64,000 bases of DNA from Phoronis australis. Its lineage: Eukaryota > Phoronida > Phoronidae. Of the stretch, positions 26,301 to 35,704 are shown piece after piece (positions within the stretch are counted from its first letter, which is position 1; each line of letters begins with the position of its first letter). A program made the position numbers and the translations under genes. The stretch is taken from contig NMRA01000054.1 in assembly GCA_002633005.1 (NCBI GenBank), positions 879,038-943,037 of the forward strand, written 5' to 3'. The notes beneath the pieces are model-generated. The model did not search any database and was not told the origin of the DNA. It saw only the letters and a program-made list of their open reading frames with translations.

Positions 26301-26582
26301 TCCTTGAGAACATACCGTTTCCCCGGAATCATTCCAGCTCGATGCACTTGAGTTAGCAAACGCGGTATAATGTTCACTCAAAGTCTTGTCGCCATCATCA
26401 AAGTCATCTGGGCTAGTAGAATTGCTATTCAAGAACGGCTGGTTTTTCTTCAACCAAGATGAAACCTTGACGCGCTTTTCTGCTTGGACGCTGACATTAG
26501 TGTCCTCTATTGACGGAGTACTAGACGACTTTCCGCGTTCACTCCAGCGAATTCCTCCCACCATGCTTGAGACACATCCCAT
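17752..26582 (-). CDS. Hypothetical protein with Met-Gly-Cys start; two exons recognised
   Basis: Exon 1 (26316-26582) encodes 89 residues beginning MGCVSSMVGG, a plausible N-myristoylation/palmitoylation start, then a Ser-rich acidic region with VKVSSWLKKNQPFLNS. It ends in phase 0 at GAAACG/GTATGT. The last exon (17752-18774) is a 340-codon open frame plus stop, entered in phase 0 from acceptor CACTACAG. Its open frame has no Met before about residue 118, so an upstream start exon is required; that and the matching phase are the reasons for joining the two. Direct joining gives 429 residues; exons in between cannot be excluded. The long exon is basic and Ser/Lys/Arg-rich (RNDDANYANLWSIRHAIANS, RLGFADMMELTRLP). 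I do not recognise the family and assign no function. Both exons could also belong to separate genes. Confidence 0.55.
19797..20913. mobile_element. Non-autonomous hAT-like element with long inverted ends
   Basis: The ends match as inverted repeats: CACAGGCGCTTGGGTTTATC from 19797 and its complement ending at 20913, continuing for about 80 bp with few differences (through GTTGGACACTCGAAATCTGT). A perfect 8-bp duplication, TTTTCAGC, flanks it at 19789-19796 and 20914-20921; 8-bp duplications are typical of hAT transposition. Further inside, weaker inverted similarity (GAGTGGCGAT, TTCAAGGACCTGA) shows a partly palindromic body. No transposase frame is present. Each end carries a TGACGTCA motif (19822-19829, 20881-20888). 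It sits in the putative intron of the MGCVSS gene. Confidence 0.85.
22984..23049 (+). repeat. 22-bp tandem repeat, three copies
   Basis: Three adjacent copies of TCGCACAAAAGTAGAATAAA plus two A residues. AT-rich, with no coding meaning. Confidence 0.85.
23262..23371 (+). repeat. (ATC)n trinucleotide microsatellite
   Basis: About 110 bp of nearly pure ATC/CAT repeat with a few CAC interruptions. The long His, Ile and Asp runs in its reading frames are artefacts of the repeat. Confidence 0.97.
23615..23919. mobile_element. Short hAT-like MITE
   Basis: The left end CAGTGGCGGATCTAGG and the right end CCTAAATCCGCCTATG are imperfect inverted repeats of 16 bp, a terminus style common to hAT-like MITEs in animals. 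The 305-bp body has no transposase. ACAAA abuts both ends, which may be what remains of the target-site duplication. Isolated right ends of the same type occur near 2000 and 12250. Confidence 0.65.
24657..26026 (-). mobile_element. Kolobok-like TTAA transposon, copy 1 (defective, THAP remnant)
   Basis: The element is bounded by TTAA on both sides (24653-24656 and 26027-26030) and begins AGGCGAAGGCAACC, with the complement at the right end. The inverted ends are long: they run through CACTTCCGGAGTAG and on into the start of the THAP coding region. On the minus strand from 25726 the frame opens MPRCCCVPGCTHYRLTRAL, a THAP-type C2CH zinc-finger start, but frameshifts split it into pieces (MASIFCRQIM..., then a Ser-rich part with SGSEYRPSSTPSEEDSSSSN). 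No DDE transposase core is present. A 30-bp duplication at the right tip gives two tandem TTAA-bounded ends (25995-25998 and 26027-26030). TTAA targets plus THAP proteins point to the Kolobok superfamily. Confidence 0.8.
25055..25726 (-). pseudogene. THAP-domain protein of the transposon, frameshifted (copy 1)
   Basis: Three overlapping minus-strand frames together match the intact copy in element 2: THAP start (25726 downward), middle with KQRLKNGTIPSLLIPGSAPS, and a Ser/Glu-rich tail. At least two frameshifts separate them, so no full protein is made. THAP fingers bind DNA; in transposons they normally recognise the element's own ends. Confidence 0.7.
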
Positions 26583-26655
26583 GACACTCAGTGCAGGAAG
26601 CGGAATTTCGGTTGACCGGGTGCTCGCATTACTGCGGCTTCACCTGATGTTGCAG

Positions 26656-26663
26656 TGACGTCA
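26656..26663. promoter_or_regulatory. CRE palindrome upstream of the MGCVSS exon
   Basis: TGACGTCA, a perfect cAMP-response-element palindrome, lies 74 bp upstream of the MGCVSS start codon (minus-strand gene). A YY1-like AAAATGGCC follows at about 26680. The position is right for a proximal promoter of the gene at 17752-26582. Confidence 0.55.
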
Positions 26664-27074
26664 TGAATCTTGTGTCGTCAAAATGGCCGACATGTTGCGC
26701 TGCGTTGGACAGCAGCTGATATTGCTGTGATGATATAGCAATTTAAATTTTTCAATAAATAAAAACATGCACTTCTAATCGAATATATCACTCTATTTTC
26801 AAAAAAGAGAACACGCACTTGACTTTTCGGAATTTAATCTGCGCACTTTTTACATTAGCAAGGATTTTTGTTTTGTGCCTTCTCAGTGGAGGTTGTTAGT
26901 GACGAAACAAATGGCAAATCTAAATCCAATTCGGAAATTTTATGTGGCGCTGCTGTCTTTTTTAAATGTATTATGAGACACCTGTTGGCTCAAATTCAGT
27001 GGTGACATCAGAGAAACTTGGAATATTGGGGATTTTCGACTTTTAGCCAGCTCAACAGGGCGAAATACAACTTA

Positions 27075-28056
27075 AACTGGCACGATGATGTTAACTCTCC
27101 CCTACACGATGATGGTAACTCTCCCCTACACGATGATGGTAACTCTCCCCTACACGATGATGGTAACTCTCCCCTACACGATGATGGTAACTCTCCCCTA
27201 CACGATGATGGTAACTCTCCCCTCCACGATGATGGTAACTCTNNNNNNNNNNNNNNNNNNNNNNNNNNNNNNNNNNNNNNNNNNNNNNNNNNNNNNNNNN
27301 NNNNNNNNNNNNNNNNNNNNNNNNNNNNNNNNNNNNNNNNNNNNNNNNNNNNNNNNNNNNNNNNNNNNNNNNNNNNNNNNNNNNNNNNNNNNNNNNNNNN
27401 NNNNNNNNNNNNNNNNNNNNNNNNNNNNNNNNNNNNNNNNNNNNNNNNNNNNNNNNNNNNNNNNNNNNNNNNNNNNNNNNNNNNNNNNNNNNNNNNNNNN
27501 NNNNNNNNNNNNNNNNNNNNNNNNNNNNNNNNNNNNNNNNNNNNNNNNNNNNNNNNNNNNNNNNNNNNNNNNNNNNNNNNNNNNNNNNNNNNNNNNNNNN
27601 NNNNNNNNNNNNNNNNNNNNNNNNNNNNNNNNNNNNNNNNNNNNNNNNNNNNNNNNNNNNNNNNNNNNNNNNNNNNNNNNNNNNNNNNNNNNNNNNNNNN
27701 NNNNNNNNNNNNNNNNNNNNNNNNNNNNNNNNNNNNNNNNNNNNNNNNNNNNNNNNNNNNNNNNNNNNNNNNNNNNNNNNNNNNNNNNNNNNNNNNNNNN
27801 NNNCCCTACACGATGATGGTAACTCTCCCCTACACGATGATGGTAACTCTCCCCTACACGATGATGGTAACTCTCCCCTACATGATGATGGTAATTCTCC
27901 CCTACACGATGATGGTAACTCTCCCCTCCACGATGATGGTAACTCTTCCCTACACGATGGTGGTAACACTCCCCTCCACGATGACGGTAACTCCCCCCTA
28001 CACGATGATGGTAACTCTCCCCTACACGATGATGGTAACTCTACCCTACACGATTT
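27075..28056 (+). repeat. 24-bp minisatellite interrupted by an assembly gap
   Basis: Tandem 24-bp units of the form CCCTACACGATGATGGTAAC plus TCTC, near-identical on the left and more varied on the right. Positions 27243-27803 are 561 N, so the true array length is unknown. Because 24 is a multiple of three, all frames stay open (SPLHDDGN or PYTMMVTL repeats). I see no other sign of coding. Confidence 0.95.
27243..27803. other. Assembly gap (561 N)
   Basis: A run of N inside the 24-bp minisatellite. 561 is not a multiple of 24, and the phase of the repeat shifts across it, so the gap size is likely an estimate. A single further N is at 60121. Confidence 0.99.
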
Positions 28057-28689
28057 TCAAGTTTCCAGTACTGTCAGCAAATGTCACGAGCCGACGACCG
28101 TCCCACAACGATTTGAAAAAGACTATCAGTGTCGTCAGTAAATTTTGCCTTGGGAGATGACTGTGAAATCCCGCGAATTTGTAACGTACGTTACCATATA
28201 AGATGGGGAATAGGATGACCAAAATCCATCATGGCCATTTCGTCGTAATTTTTGCTGAGTTGGCACATATTATTCCAACTACGTGTCATGTCTATGAAAT
28301 TTAAAGGTTACGTTCGAATTTATCTGAATACAAATATTGTAAATGCATGCATTTTACGAGACATTGTGCTTTTTGTCAATTTACTCGGGTGTAAAAATAC
28401 CAAGTTTTTTTCTTTACACATTTTCTGTTAAAGTGACAATAGACTTGCGCTTCTGTCAAAAAGCCAACTTTTGATTTAGGTCGAGTTGTTCCATCCTCAG
28501 ATTAGAACTGATATTTAGGGGTTTGAGAAAATCTGACAGTTCGTCGTACTGTTGCTTCCGACAATGTTCATGCAGATTGTTTGTCACCGCTGGTCAATTT
28601 CAGCTGCCGAAGTGGTGTGTCACAGGAATTTCAGGCATTTTATTGAAACCAATTTCAAATTCGGGTAAGGACAGTCACGACGACATTGT

Positions 28690-29560
28690 TTTGAAAGAGC
28701 ACATATAGTTAAGCGGGGTATGTAGACAAATGTTCCGACCCGGCCTTTCGAGCTGAAATGTAGTAAACCAGTTGGTGATACAGTGTCGCATTAAAGAGTC
28801 ATATGCGAAAAGTCTTCGAGGGCATAACAGCCTGTCTACACACACTCCAATTTTTTATATTCGACTTAAACTACTTATGGACTACGACTTCAGCGTACAC
28901 GACTGTCGTGCTCCAACACTAGGAGTACATACGTCGTATACGAAGTCGTACATAGTAATTGGAGTTGGCATACAGTGAAAATCAGTTGTCCAAATGCCAT
29001 ATCCGAGATCGTATGCGGAAAACTGGAATGTACCGTCAGTGCTTAAATCCTAACTACGTACACCGATAATGACTTCGCCAATACGGCTTTTAGACAACTG
29101 TCTTCACATCCCACTTCGTGTACGACTTTTTAGTTTGATTTGTCGTACATGTCGATTGCAAAGTCGTATAAGACTAATCGGAAAGTGTAGACGGTGTTGT
29201 AAATGTGGAAAATTTGAAAATAGTCTAATGTTCACTTCTTGCAGTGAATTCGTTAAGCCCTGGCTGCATACTCTGGTTAGTCGACTATACGACTTCGTGT
29301 ACGACTTTTTAGTTCGATTAGTCTTATGTGGCAACTAGTCGGCTACAGTCGTAGGCCTGTACGCCTAAAGCCATGTCCAGTGTCTACATACTGATTTTTT
29401 TCGACTTCGTATTATACGACTGGCGTTTTCAACTTGACGAAGAGTGTGGACTGGTGTTCCGACACGACTTTTCGAGCAAAAACCTCGTTTATGATGCAGG
29501 ATGTGCATAGACAGTGGTCCAAAAGTCATATACGAGACATCGGAGTGTGCTGGAGACAGG
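28690..29560. mobile_element. Unclassified repeat block rich in GTACGACTT motifs
   Basis: The block contains many direct and inverted copies of TACGACTT/AAGTCGTA (for example GTGTACGACTTTTTAGTTCGAT twice) and diverged direct repeats about 700 bp apart: GTTCCGACCCGGCCTTTCGAG near 28730 against GTTCCGACACGACTTTTCGAG near 29456, and GTCCAAATGCCATATCCGAG against GTCCAAAAGTCATATACGAG. Multiple subterminal motifs of this kind are usual in DNA transposons. Ends and target duplication were not resolved, and no transposase is seen. Confidence 0.45.
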
Positions 29561-31031
29561 GCTTTACTAGTATTTCGTGTGCTGAAATGTGATCACCAAA
29601 ATGACTTGTTTTTCACGTACATTCCTCTGATGGGAGTAGGCACAGGCCGGTCTTAAGCTGTTGTGCAAATAAAAAATTCAAAAGCTGTATTTGCAACTTG
29701 CATAGTTTCATCAATGCCGAAAAGTGTCTCGAGTTGAATGTCGTTAAAAGCCGCACTGTTACCATTGTTCCTCTCTTGTTTGTCACCTGGGAGTAATATG
29801 TCACCTACACATTTCTCTTGATAAAATTTTAAACTACATGAAGTAATTGTACGAGTTTATCGATATCATTTTGTTGTCAAAAATGTTGACGTTTCAAGAC
29901 AATACCATAAATCTCAGATTGCTTTATGGTCATTATGAACTCTGATTAAAGATGGAATTACGAAATTTCCAAAACGCATGGAAAATTTGTCAAGTGATCT
30001 CTTTGTAACGAGTCACAAAAACCCAACAATGCGTCAGTGGGTAGTGATTGAAAGCCAGCTCTGCTTCCTTAGCCATATCAAATCCGTTCAAAATATATTT
30101 TTCTGAACGTTGCCGATCGGGTCTGTTCTTCATTTTATCCGATCAGTGGCGGAATATCCTGAGTTGTTTCATCCACACAACTAAAATACTTTCACTCGTA
30201 CCGTATGATTTTTCCGACACGTCTGCAGTAACACACTCAGCCGAGTTGATCGTGGTAACTCTCATTTATTTTCGTGTAAGCGGCCATACCGCTGCGTAAT
30301 AAAATTGATTTTAAAAATCAAAACGTCTGGCCCATCGGTTATCGAAAGCCTCTACCGAAATAATGCATTGTTGTAGCGGTATTGTGCACCAACTGTTGTT
30401 CACTTAGCATCTATATCAATAAAAAATGAAACATTAAAGCGCCAATGCCCATGTTCAACCACAAAAACCCAGTTTTAATTTAGATCACTTAACGTTATGA
30501 AATTGGGCCTCAGATTGATCCTTAGCTAAATTGGAGGTGATTTCAGAGTTTTGGAACAACTGGCAATTCGTTATAATTACTTGAGACCAGGTTCTATAGA
30601 ATTTGGCTTGACAACGTCGGCGGATCATTTCATGCGCCAAATATTGTTAAGAGGCAGTAACGAACTAGCCCGGAGTGGCAGCTCTTTGCAAACCCAGATC
30701 TGAGTAAGAAATACGTTAAGACCAATTATATAGCTTTGAGTAGTTTAAACCAAAAGTTCTTTTTTGGACTGAACGCGGGTTCGCGCAACTTTAAAGTCTC
30801 AACAAATGTCTGTTCAGTTACCCTCATTATTCAAAAACACGCGGTTCCGGTTGGTTTTACCGATACTGAAATAATGAAACATTGTTTTTCTAAATATAAT
30901 ATTATCTCCTGGCTATATCTCAATGACAGTTTTGATACAGATTTATGGCGTCTTAATCGATGTCGAATCTTTTGGTGTTCCCCGCCGTTGATAAATGTGT
31001 CAGTGTTGACGTGTTCGCGCTCAACATGATC

Positions 31032-31107
31032 GTCTCCGTGGCGCAATGGACATCGTATCGTACTTCTAGAGGTGATGGTGACATTCGGAGGTTGTGAGTT
31101 CGTTTCT
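31032..31107 (+). pseudogene. tRNA-Arg(UCU)-like relic or SINE head
   Basis: GTCTCCGTGGCGCAATGGAC followed by ACTTCTAGA and, after an insert, GGTTGTGAGTTCG resembles intron-containing tRNA-Arg(UCU): acceptor strand, D arm (A box), anticodon TCT, then T arm (B box). The T-loop is damaged (GTTCGTTTC) and the 3' acceptor strand does not pair, so it is not a working tRNA. Confidence 0.55.
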
Positions 31108-32385
31108 GTTTTGCTAAAATTTAAACGAGGAAAACTGGAAGTCGGACTAAAGGGCCTATTTAGGCGTGAAAGCGTTCCCATATCCGAGTTCAACCACCTT
31201 GTTATGTAACCTAAAAGTTAATCGTGCCAACATTCTCATTTCCTCTAGAAGAATTCTCCCCACAGGTTTTTCATGATACGGTGTGGATTTTTCTGCTTGC
31301 TAACTATATGGAAGACTTGAATGCTAATGCACCTAAACGCGACATTACCTTTGCACCTAATGGCGACGTTGCGCCTATATCTGAAATAAGACACATGGGT
31401 TTGCTTACAAAACATTTAGAAATAACACTCCCAAATACCACAAGAGAAAGGTAACTAATCTTAAAAGCCTAATATGGTGCCAAAATGACTATTTTTATAT
31501 CTAAAATACATGTATTGATGAAAAACTTAAACATACGGCGTCATAGCATACCCCAGTCGTTCATTAAGTAGGCTTTTTACAATACAGTAGCCCCATCACA
31601 AATCCAACGCATTGTGTCTCCCATATTGGTATCGGCGACAATAGTCCCTTTAATTTGGTGCAAAATACGTGAAAAAGTTACAACACATATTAGCTTGATC
31701 TTTTCGTACAAGCAATTATATTCAAATTCATCGAAAATTTTATATTAGAAATTTAATTTTCGAGATATTTCGCCTTGAAATTCTGCAACCCGTAGTCGCC
31801 GCTATTTTGAATATAGACTCGGTCAACCCCACTTGCAAAAAGATTAAAAATTTAATAGCATCACAACGTTTTGAGTATCTGTAATATATTAAAACTCGTC
31901 TCAAAGAACGGAGAAAACTGGAAATTTTGAGGGTAAACCTTCACATACTCGAGATTCATACACATGGCAATTTACTTGCCAGTAAACTACAAAACATTTG
32001 TACCTATTGAGATGTGCATACTGTATATGACGCAAAATCTGTGCGTTCGCATAAGTACTCTTCCCATGGTTTGTTCCATAAATGACCATGCATGTTGCTT
32101 GTTGGTATAGTTTTATGTTGCTGCAACATCAATAAACTAAACGTTGGGACTAGTAAATAAAACTGTTTATGTTTGGCACTTGTCGTCGTAAATTATTATA
32201 GGAAGTGCGTCAGCGAAGCTCCGTTTCCAGAGATAAAAAGAAGAGCTGTGTTTTGACGTAACCATGGAAATAATAAAATCTCTGACATGGTCTCTGACAT
32301 GGGGCATAGAAAAAATATAAATATGATGTCACTGAATATTAAATGGGTGCATTCTTTTAGCTTCTTATTGTCTCTGACCTTTTAG

Positions 32386-32534
32386 GCATAAATTCGTATG
32401 AATGTGCCTTCATGGTGTACGAACTTGGTCACAAGGAGGATCGGAAGGGGGACGACGAGCCATGTACACATACTGCCAGCGCCATCTGTGAGATTAGTGA
32501 GTTTTCTCGACTACAACCTGACGGCATTCGATAA
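32386..32534 (+). pseudogene. Possible decayed ADAM/ADAMTS metalloprotease exon
   Basis: After a good acceptor (TCTCTGACCTTTTAG) an open frame of 48 codons reads YECAFMVYELGHKEDRKGDD, then EPCTHTASAICE, to a stop. AF-x(3)-ELGH and the following GDDEPC recall the zinc site of reprolysins (AFTVAHELGH...HDGDGNPC), but the first zinc His is Tyr and the G-x-x-H-D part is missing. No neighbouring ADAM exon was found. The resemblance is by eye only. Confidence 0.22.
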
Positions 32535-33404
32535 GAATTCAATAATCGAATTGTAAACTATTGAATTTTTTAAAGATGTCTCTACCACAAGAAGATCGTG
32601 TGTTGTAATGATTTGAAATACATGAGATGCTAATCTTTATAGGTATCACAATTTAGGTAACACATTCTAGCATGCCGAACAATTGATGTCATTTTTGTGA
32701 AGTCTTAAAGAACAAGTGGTTGGTTGCATGTTCACTCTAATGTACCACTTAGTCGAAAAATGGAAATTGACAAGGGACGTAGCGAAAGACAATGTGTTTT
32801 CACAAAAACTGCCTCGTAACTCCGAACACTACATGGCTGCTTGCCTTTCATATTTCATTTGTAAAGGAAATTTTCTGACAATTCACATTTGTGGTACACT
32901 AGACGTGCTTAGGCCGTGTCGTGCCCATTACACTTACGACCCTATTACGACACATATGGACCCCCTCGCGACTCATATGGACCCCCTCGCAGAAGGGTTC
33001 TTCACGGGTGAAGTCGTCTAATCTTCCAGTTTTTTCAAAGGACATTAGAAAAACTACACTTTGATGTACGATCTGTCGAAATCCCCAGACGCCGGGGTTA
33101 TGAGTCCGTAGGGCACAACAACGCTGCGAAGCGTTTGATTCTCAGGCACACATACTAGGCAACCTAGGCTCTCAGGGTCATGTTTGAGTTAAAGTCATTG
33201 GAGCCAAACATGATGGCCAAGAAGAAGAAATCTTCTGGAAGCCCCTGAGCATGACATGGTCATCCCGAAGATGTTTTAGAGTGCAGGAACCAAGCTTTGA
33301 CAAATCCTGTATACTATCTGTAAGGCCACTCGGGCCTAGACTAGATAAAATCGCAAAACCTTGATCAAGGCATGGGTAGTTATTATATTCAAACAGGCCG
33401 AAGG

Positions 33405-34095
33405 CAGCGCAGGCACGGCACGAAGTAGCACTTAGGCGGACCCAGCCAAGCTGCCGAGGGCAGCGAAGGCACGGCACGACGTAGCACTTAGGCGGGCCCA
33501 GCCAAGCTGCCAAAGGCAGCGCAGGCACGGCACAACGTAGCACTTTGGAGGGCCCAGCCAAGCTGCCGAAGGCAGCGCAGGCACGGCACGACGTAGCAGT
33601 TAGGGGGCCCAGCCAAGCTGCTGATGGCAGCGCAGGCACGGCGCACGACGTAGCACTTAGGCGGGCCCAGCCAAGCTGCCGAAGTGAGCGCAGGCACGGC
33701 ACGACGTAGTCCTTAGACGGGCCCAGCCAAGCTGCCGAAGGCAGCGAAGCCACGGCACGACGTAGCACTTAGGCGGGCACAGCCATGCAACCGAAGGCAG
33801 TGCCGGCACAGCACGACATAGCACGTAGGCGGGCCCAGCCAAGCTGCGGAAGGCAGGGCAGGCTAGGCACGACGTAGCACGTAGGCGTGCCCCAGCCAAG
33901 CTGTCGAAGGCAGCGCAAGCACGGCACGACGTAGCAGTTAGGCGGGCCCAGCCAAGCTGCCGAAGGCAACGCTGGCACGGCATGACGAAGCACTTAGGCA
34001 GGACCAGCCAAGCTGGAGAAGGCAGCCCAGGCACGGCACGACGTAGCACTTAGGCGGGACCAGCCAATCTGCCGAAGGCAGCGCAGGCACGGCAT
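33405..34095. repeat. GC-rich 56-bp minisatellite, about 12 copies
   Basis: Units of 55-57 bp built from GCCCAGCCAAGCTGCCGAAG and GCAGGCACGGCACGACGTAG, with point changes between copies. The block is far more GC-rich than its surroundings. Unit-length variation shifts the frame between copies; the long Ala/Cys/Leu-rich minus-strand frames across it are repeat artefacts. It is followed by a short GTTGTC-type run. Confidence 0.93.
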
Positions 34096-34609
34096 GGAGT
34101 TGTCGTTGCCGTTGTCGTTGTCTTTTAAAGCTGGTCTTTATTTAGTGTAGTGCTGTTCACTACAGGATTTATGATTTGATTCGCATTTGTCAGAGTCTTT
34201 TCTTTATGAACCGTTTTAGTGAATGGAATCTTACGAAGTTGTAAGTTTTTAAAGGTTAAACGTCGTATTTAAAGGCGAAGAAGGCAATCTTTTTCCATGT
34301 CATTTTGAGCTAAAATAAGGTTGGTTGGTTATCCTAGACAAATTTTCCACTTAATTACAGCTTTTCGTAATTTTATAAATTACTCGTCCGCTACTCCGGA
34401 AGTGACGTTTTAGGAGGCAAGCGTTTCCCGTCACTTGGTTTTGCGTTGACTTTACCGTGCGAATCTGTTCTATTCTACTTTTGTTTTGTGCTGTTTTTCA
34501 ACAATTGTCGCCACCACTTTCCATCGGCGAGTATTCTGCGGCAAGATAGGTTAGTAGAGAACTCAACTACGTTGGATTTAGGGATTGTTTAGTGTGTTGT
34601 AAGCTGAAA

Positions 34610-35005
34610 ATGGCTGGAGTCGGTGACCCGTATCACAGTGACAGGAGTGTGAGTGACGGAGACCTTGTTCACAGCAGTGGTGACGAGGAATTTTTTCACG
34701 GACATTCAGTGGGTGGGTACATGTTTGAGCCCGAGTATAACGAGGCAGAGTACGCACAGGCACAGGCAGCTGTTGAGAGAAACGAGGCGGCTACTGAGGA
34801 CAGACGCGGTGACACATCTTGGTGCAAATGCACTGTGTGCGTTGTTATGCCTACCTCAATGGAATGCTTGTGCTGTTCAGAGTTCGACGAGGCCAAGCCA
34901 CTACTGGACATGGTTAAGTGGACCTCCGGCATACCACGGACAGAGGAACAACTGTCCCACTTGCCAGAGTGTCCCGCGACACACTCCCACTGGATGGTGA
35001 CCTGA
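34610..35005 (+). CDS. Transposon-encoded P2RX7-C-like cysteine-rich protein (truncated)
   Basis: From ATG in AAAATGGCTGGAG the frame encodes 131 residues, MAGVGDPYHSDRSVSDGD..., an acidic linker, then WCKCTVCVVMPTSMECLCC. The spacing W-C-x-C-x2-C-x2-M-P-T-x2-E-C-x-C-C is the cysteine core of the domain found at the C-terminus of P2X7 receptors and in many invertebrate THAP/transposon proteins. It then runs into a region antisense to the minus-strand frame and stops, so the C-terminus is probably lost. Membership of the transposon is inferred from its place inside the TTAA-bounded element. Confidence 0.6.
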   Translation: MAGVGDPYHSDRSVSDGDLVHSSGDEEFFHGHSVGGYMFEPEYNEAEYAQAQAAVERNEAATEDRRGDTSWCKCTVCVVMPTSMECLCCSEFDEAKPLLDMVKWTSGIPRTEEQLSHLPECPATHSHWMVT

Positions 35006-35254
35006 GCACCCAAACTGCTTACATCGTGTCGTGTGACTCCCTCGCCACACACCTGGCACCTTCTAAATAGCTCCAACACTTTAGACAAGTCCACAATAAA
35101 CTTATCAAAGTTTGGCTCACCGATCTGTTCACTGGACGACGAACTGTCCTCTTCACTGGGTGTCGAACTGAGCCTGTAATCACTCCCACTACTCAATATC
35201 GCTGCAAGGCTGCTTAGAGGCTCTGGGCTGGAGAAAACAGCACAGGGCGAATCA

Positions 35255-35704
35255 CTACTGGTTCCAGGAATTGCACGCTCTGGGGGTACGTTCGGAGGCA
35301 CGGGTGACAGTAGATGAAGTGTCTCCAGTGGCTCCAGTCACTGTACTGGCCACAGCTCGCGAGGCTTCTCGTTTCAAAAACGCACTTCTCGGGGGAGGCG
35401 ACGGGGCACTGCCGGGAATCAACACAGACGGAATGGCATCCTTCTCCAGACGTTGTTTCGCAGGGACCTTCATCAGTTCAGCGTACAAATCCCTTTCGTA
35501 ATCGGACGGCAGAAAGTGCTTGCCACACACACGGTAATTCTCCACTGCTTTGTACGTTGCGTGGTCGGGTAACGCTGCGTTCTTCACACGAACGAGCCAA
35601 CTACGGCGAAGTGTGTCATCCATCGGAAAGCGATGCAGAGGTACTCCCAAAGCGCGCGTGAGCCGATAAGTAGTATATCCTGGTACGCAGCAACAGTGTG
35701 GCAT
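35255..35704 (-). CDS. Transposon-encoded THAP zinc-finger protein (copy 2)
   Basis: 149 codons starting MPHCCCVPGYTTYRLTRAL. Features of a THAP domain: N-terminal CCxP, LHRFPMDD, the W in RRSWLVRV, VCGKHF near residue 70, and an AVPTIF-like AIPSVLIP. The second zinc Cys (CVPGC in the copies at 25.7 and 40.4 kb) is Tyr here, so zinc binding is likely impaired. The frame continues, after a break, into a Ser-rich tail with SSTPSEEDSSSSSEQ and a second zinc-like motif (RRCQVCGEGV...WECVAGH) on the same strand at 34.9-35.2 kb. Confidence 0.65.
   Translation of the reverse strand: MPHCCCVPGYTTYRLTRALGVPLHRFPMDDTLRRSWLVRVKNAALPDHATYKAVENYRVCGKHFLPSDYERDLYAELMKVPAKQRLEKDAIPSVLIPGSAPSPPPRSAFLKREASRAVASTVTGATGDTSSTVTRASERTPRACNSWNQ

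Noticed and set aside
27018-28160. 380-codon open frame
   Set aside because: Consists of the 24-bp minisatellite and Ns; open only because the unit is a multiple of three.
33178-34049. Long Ala/Cys/Leu-rich minus-strand frames
   Set aside because: Product of the 56-bp GC-rich minisatellite; frame changes between units.
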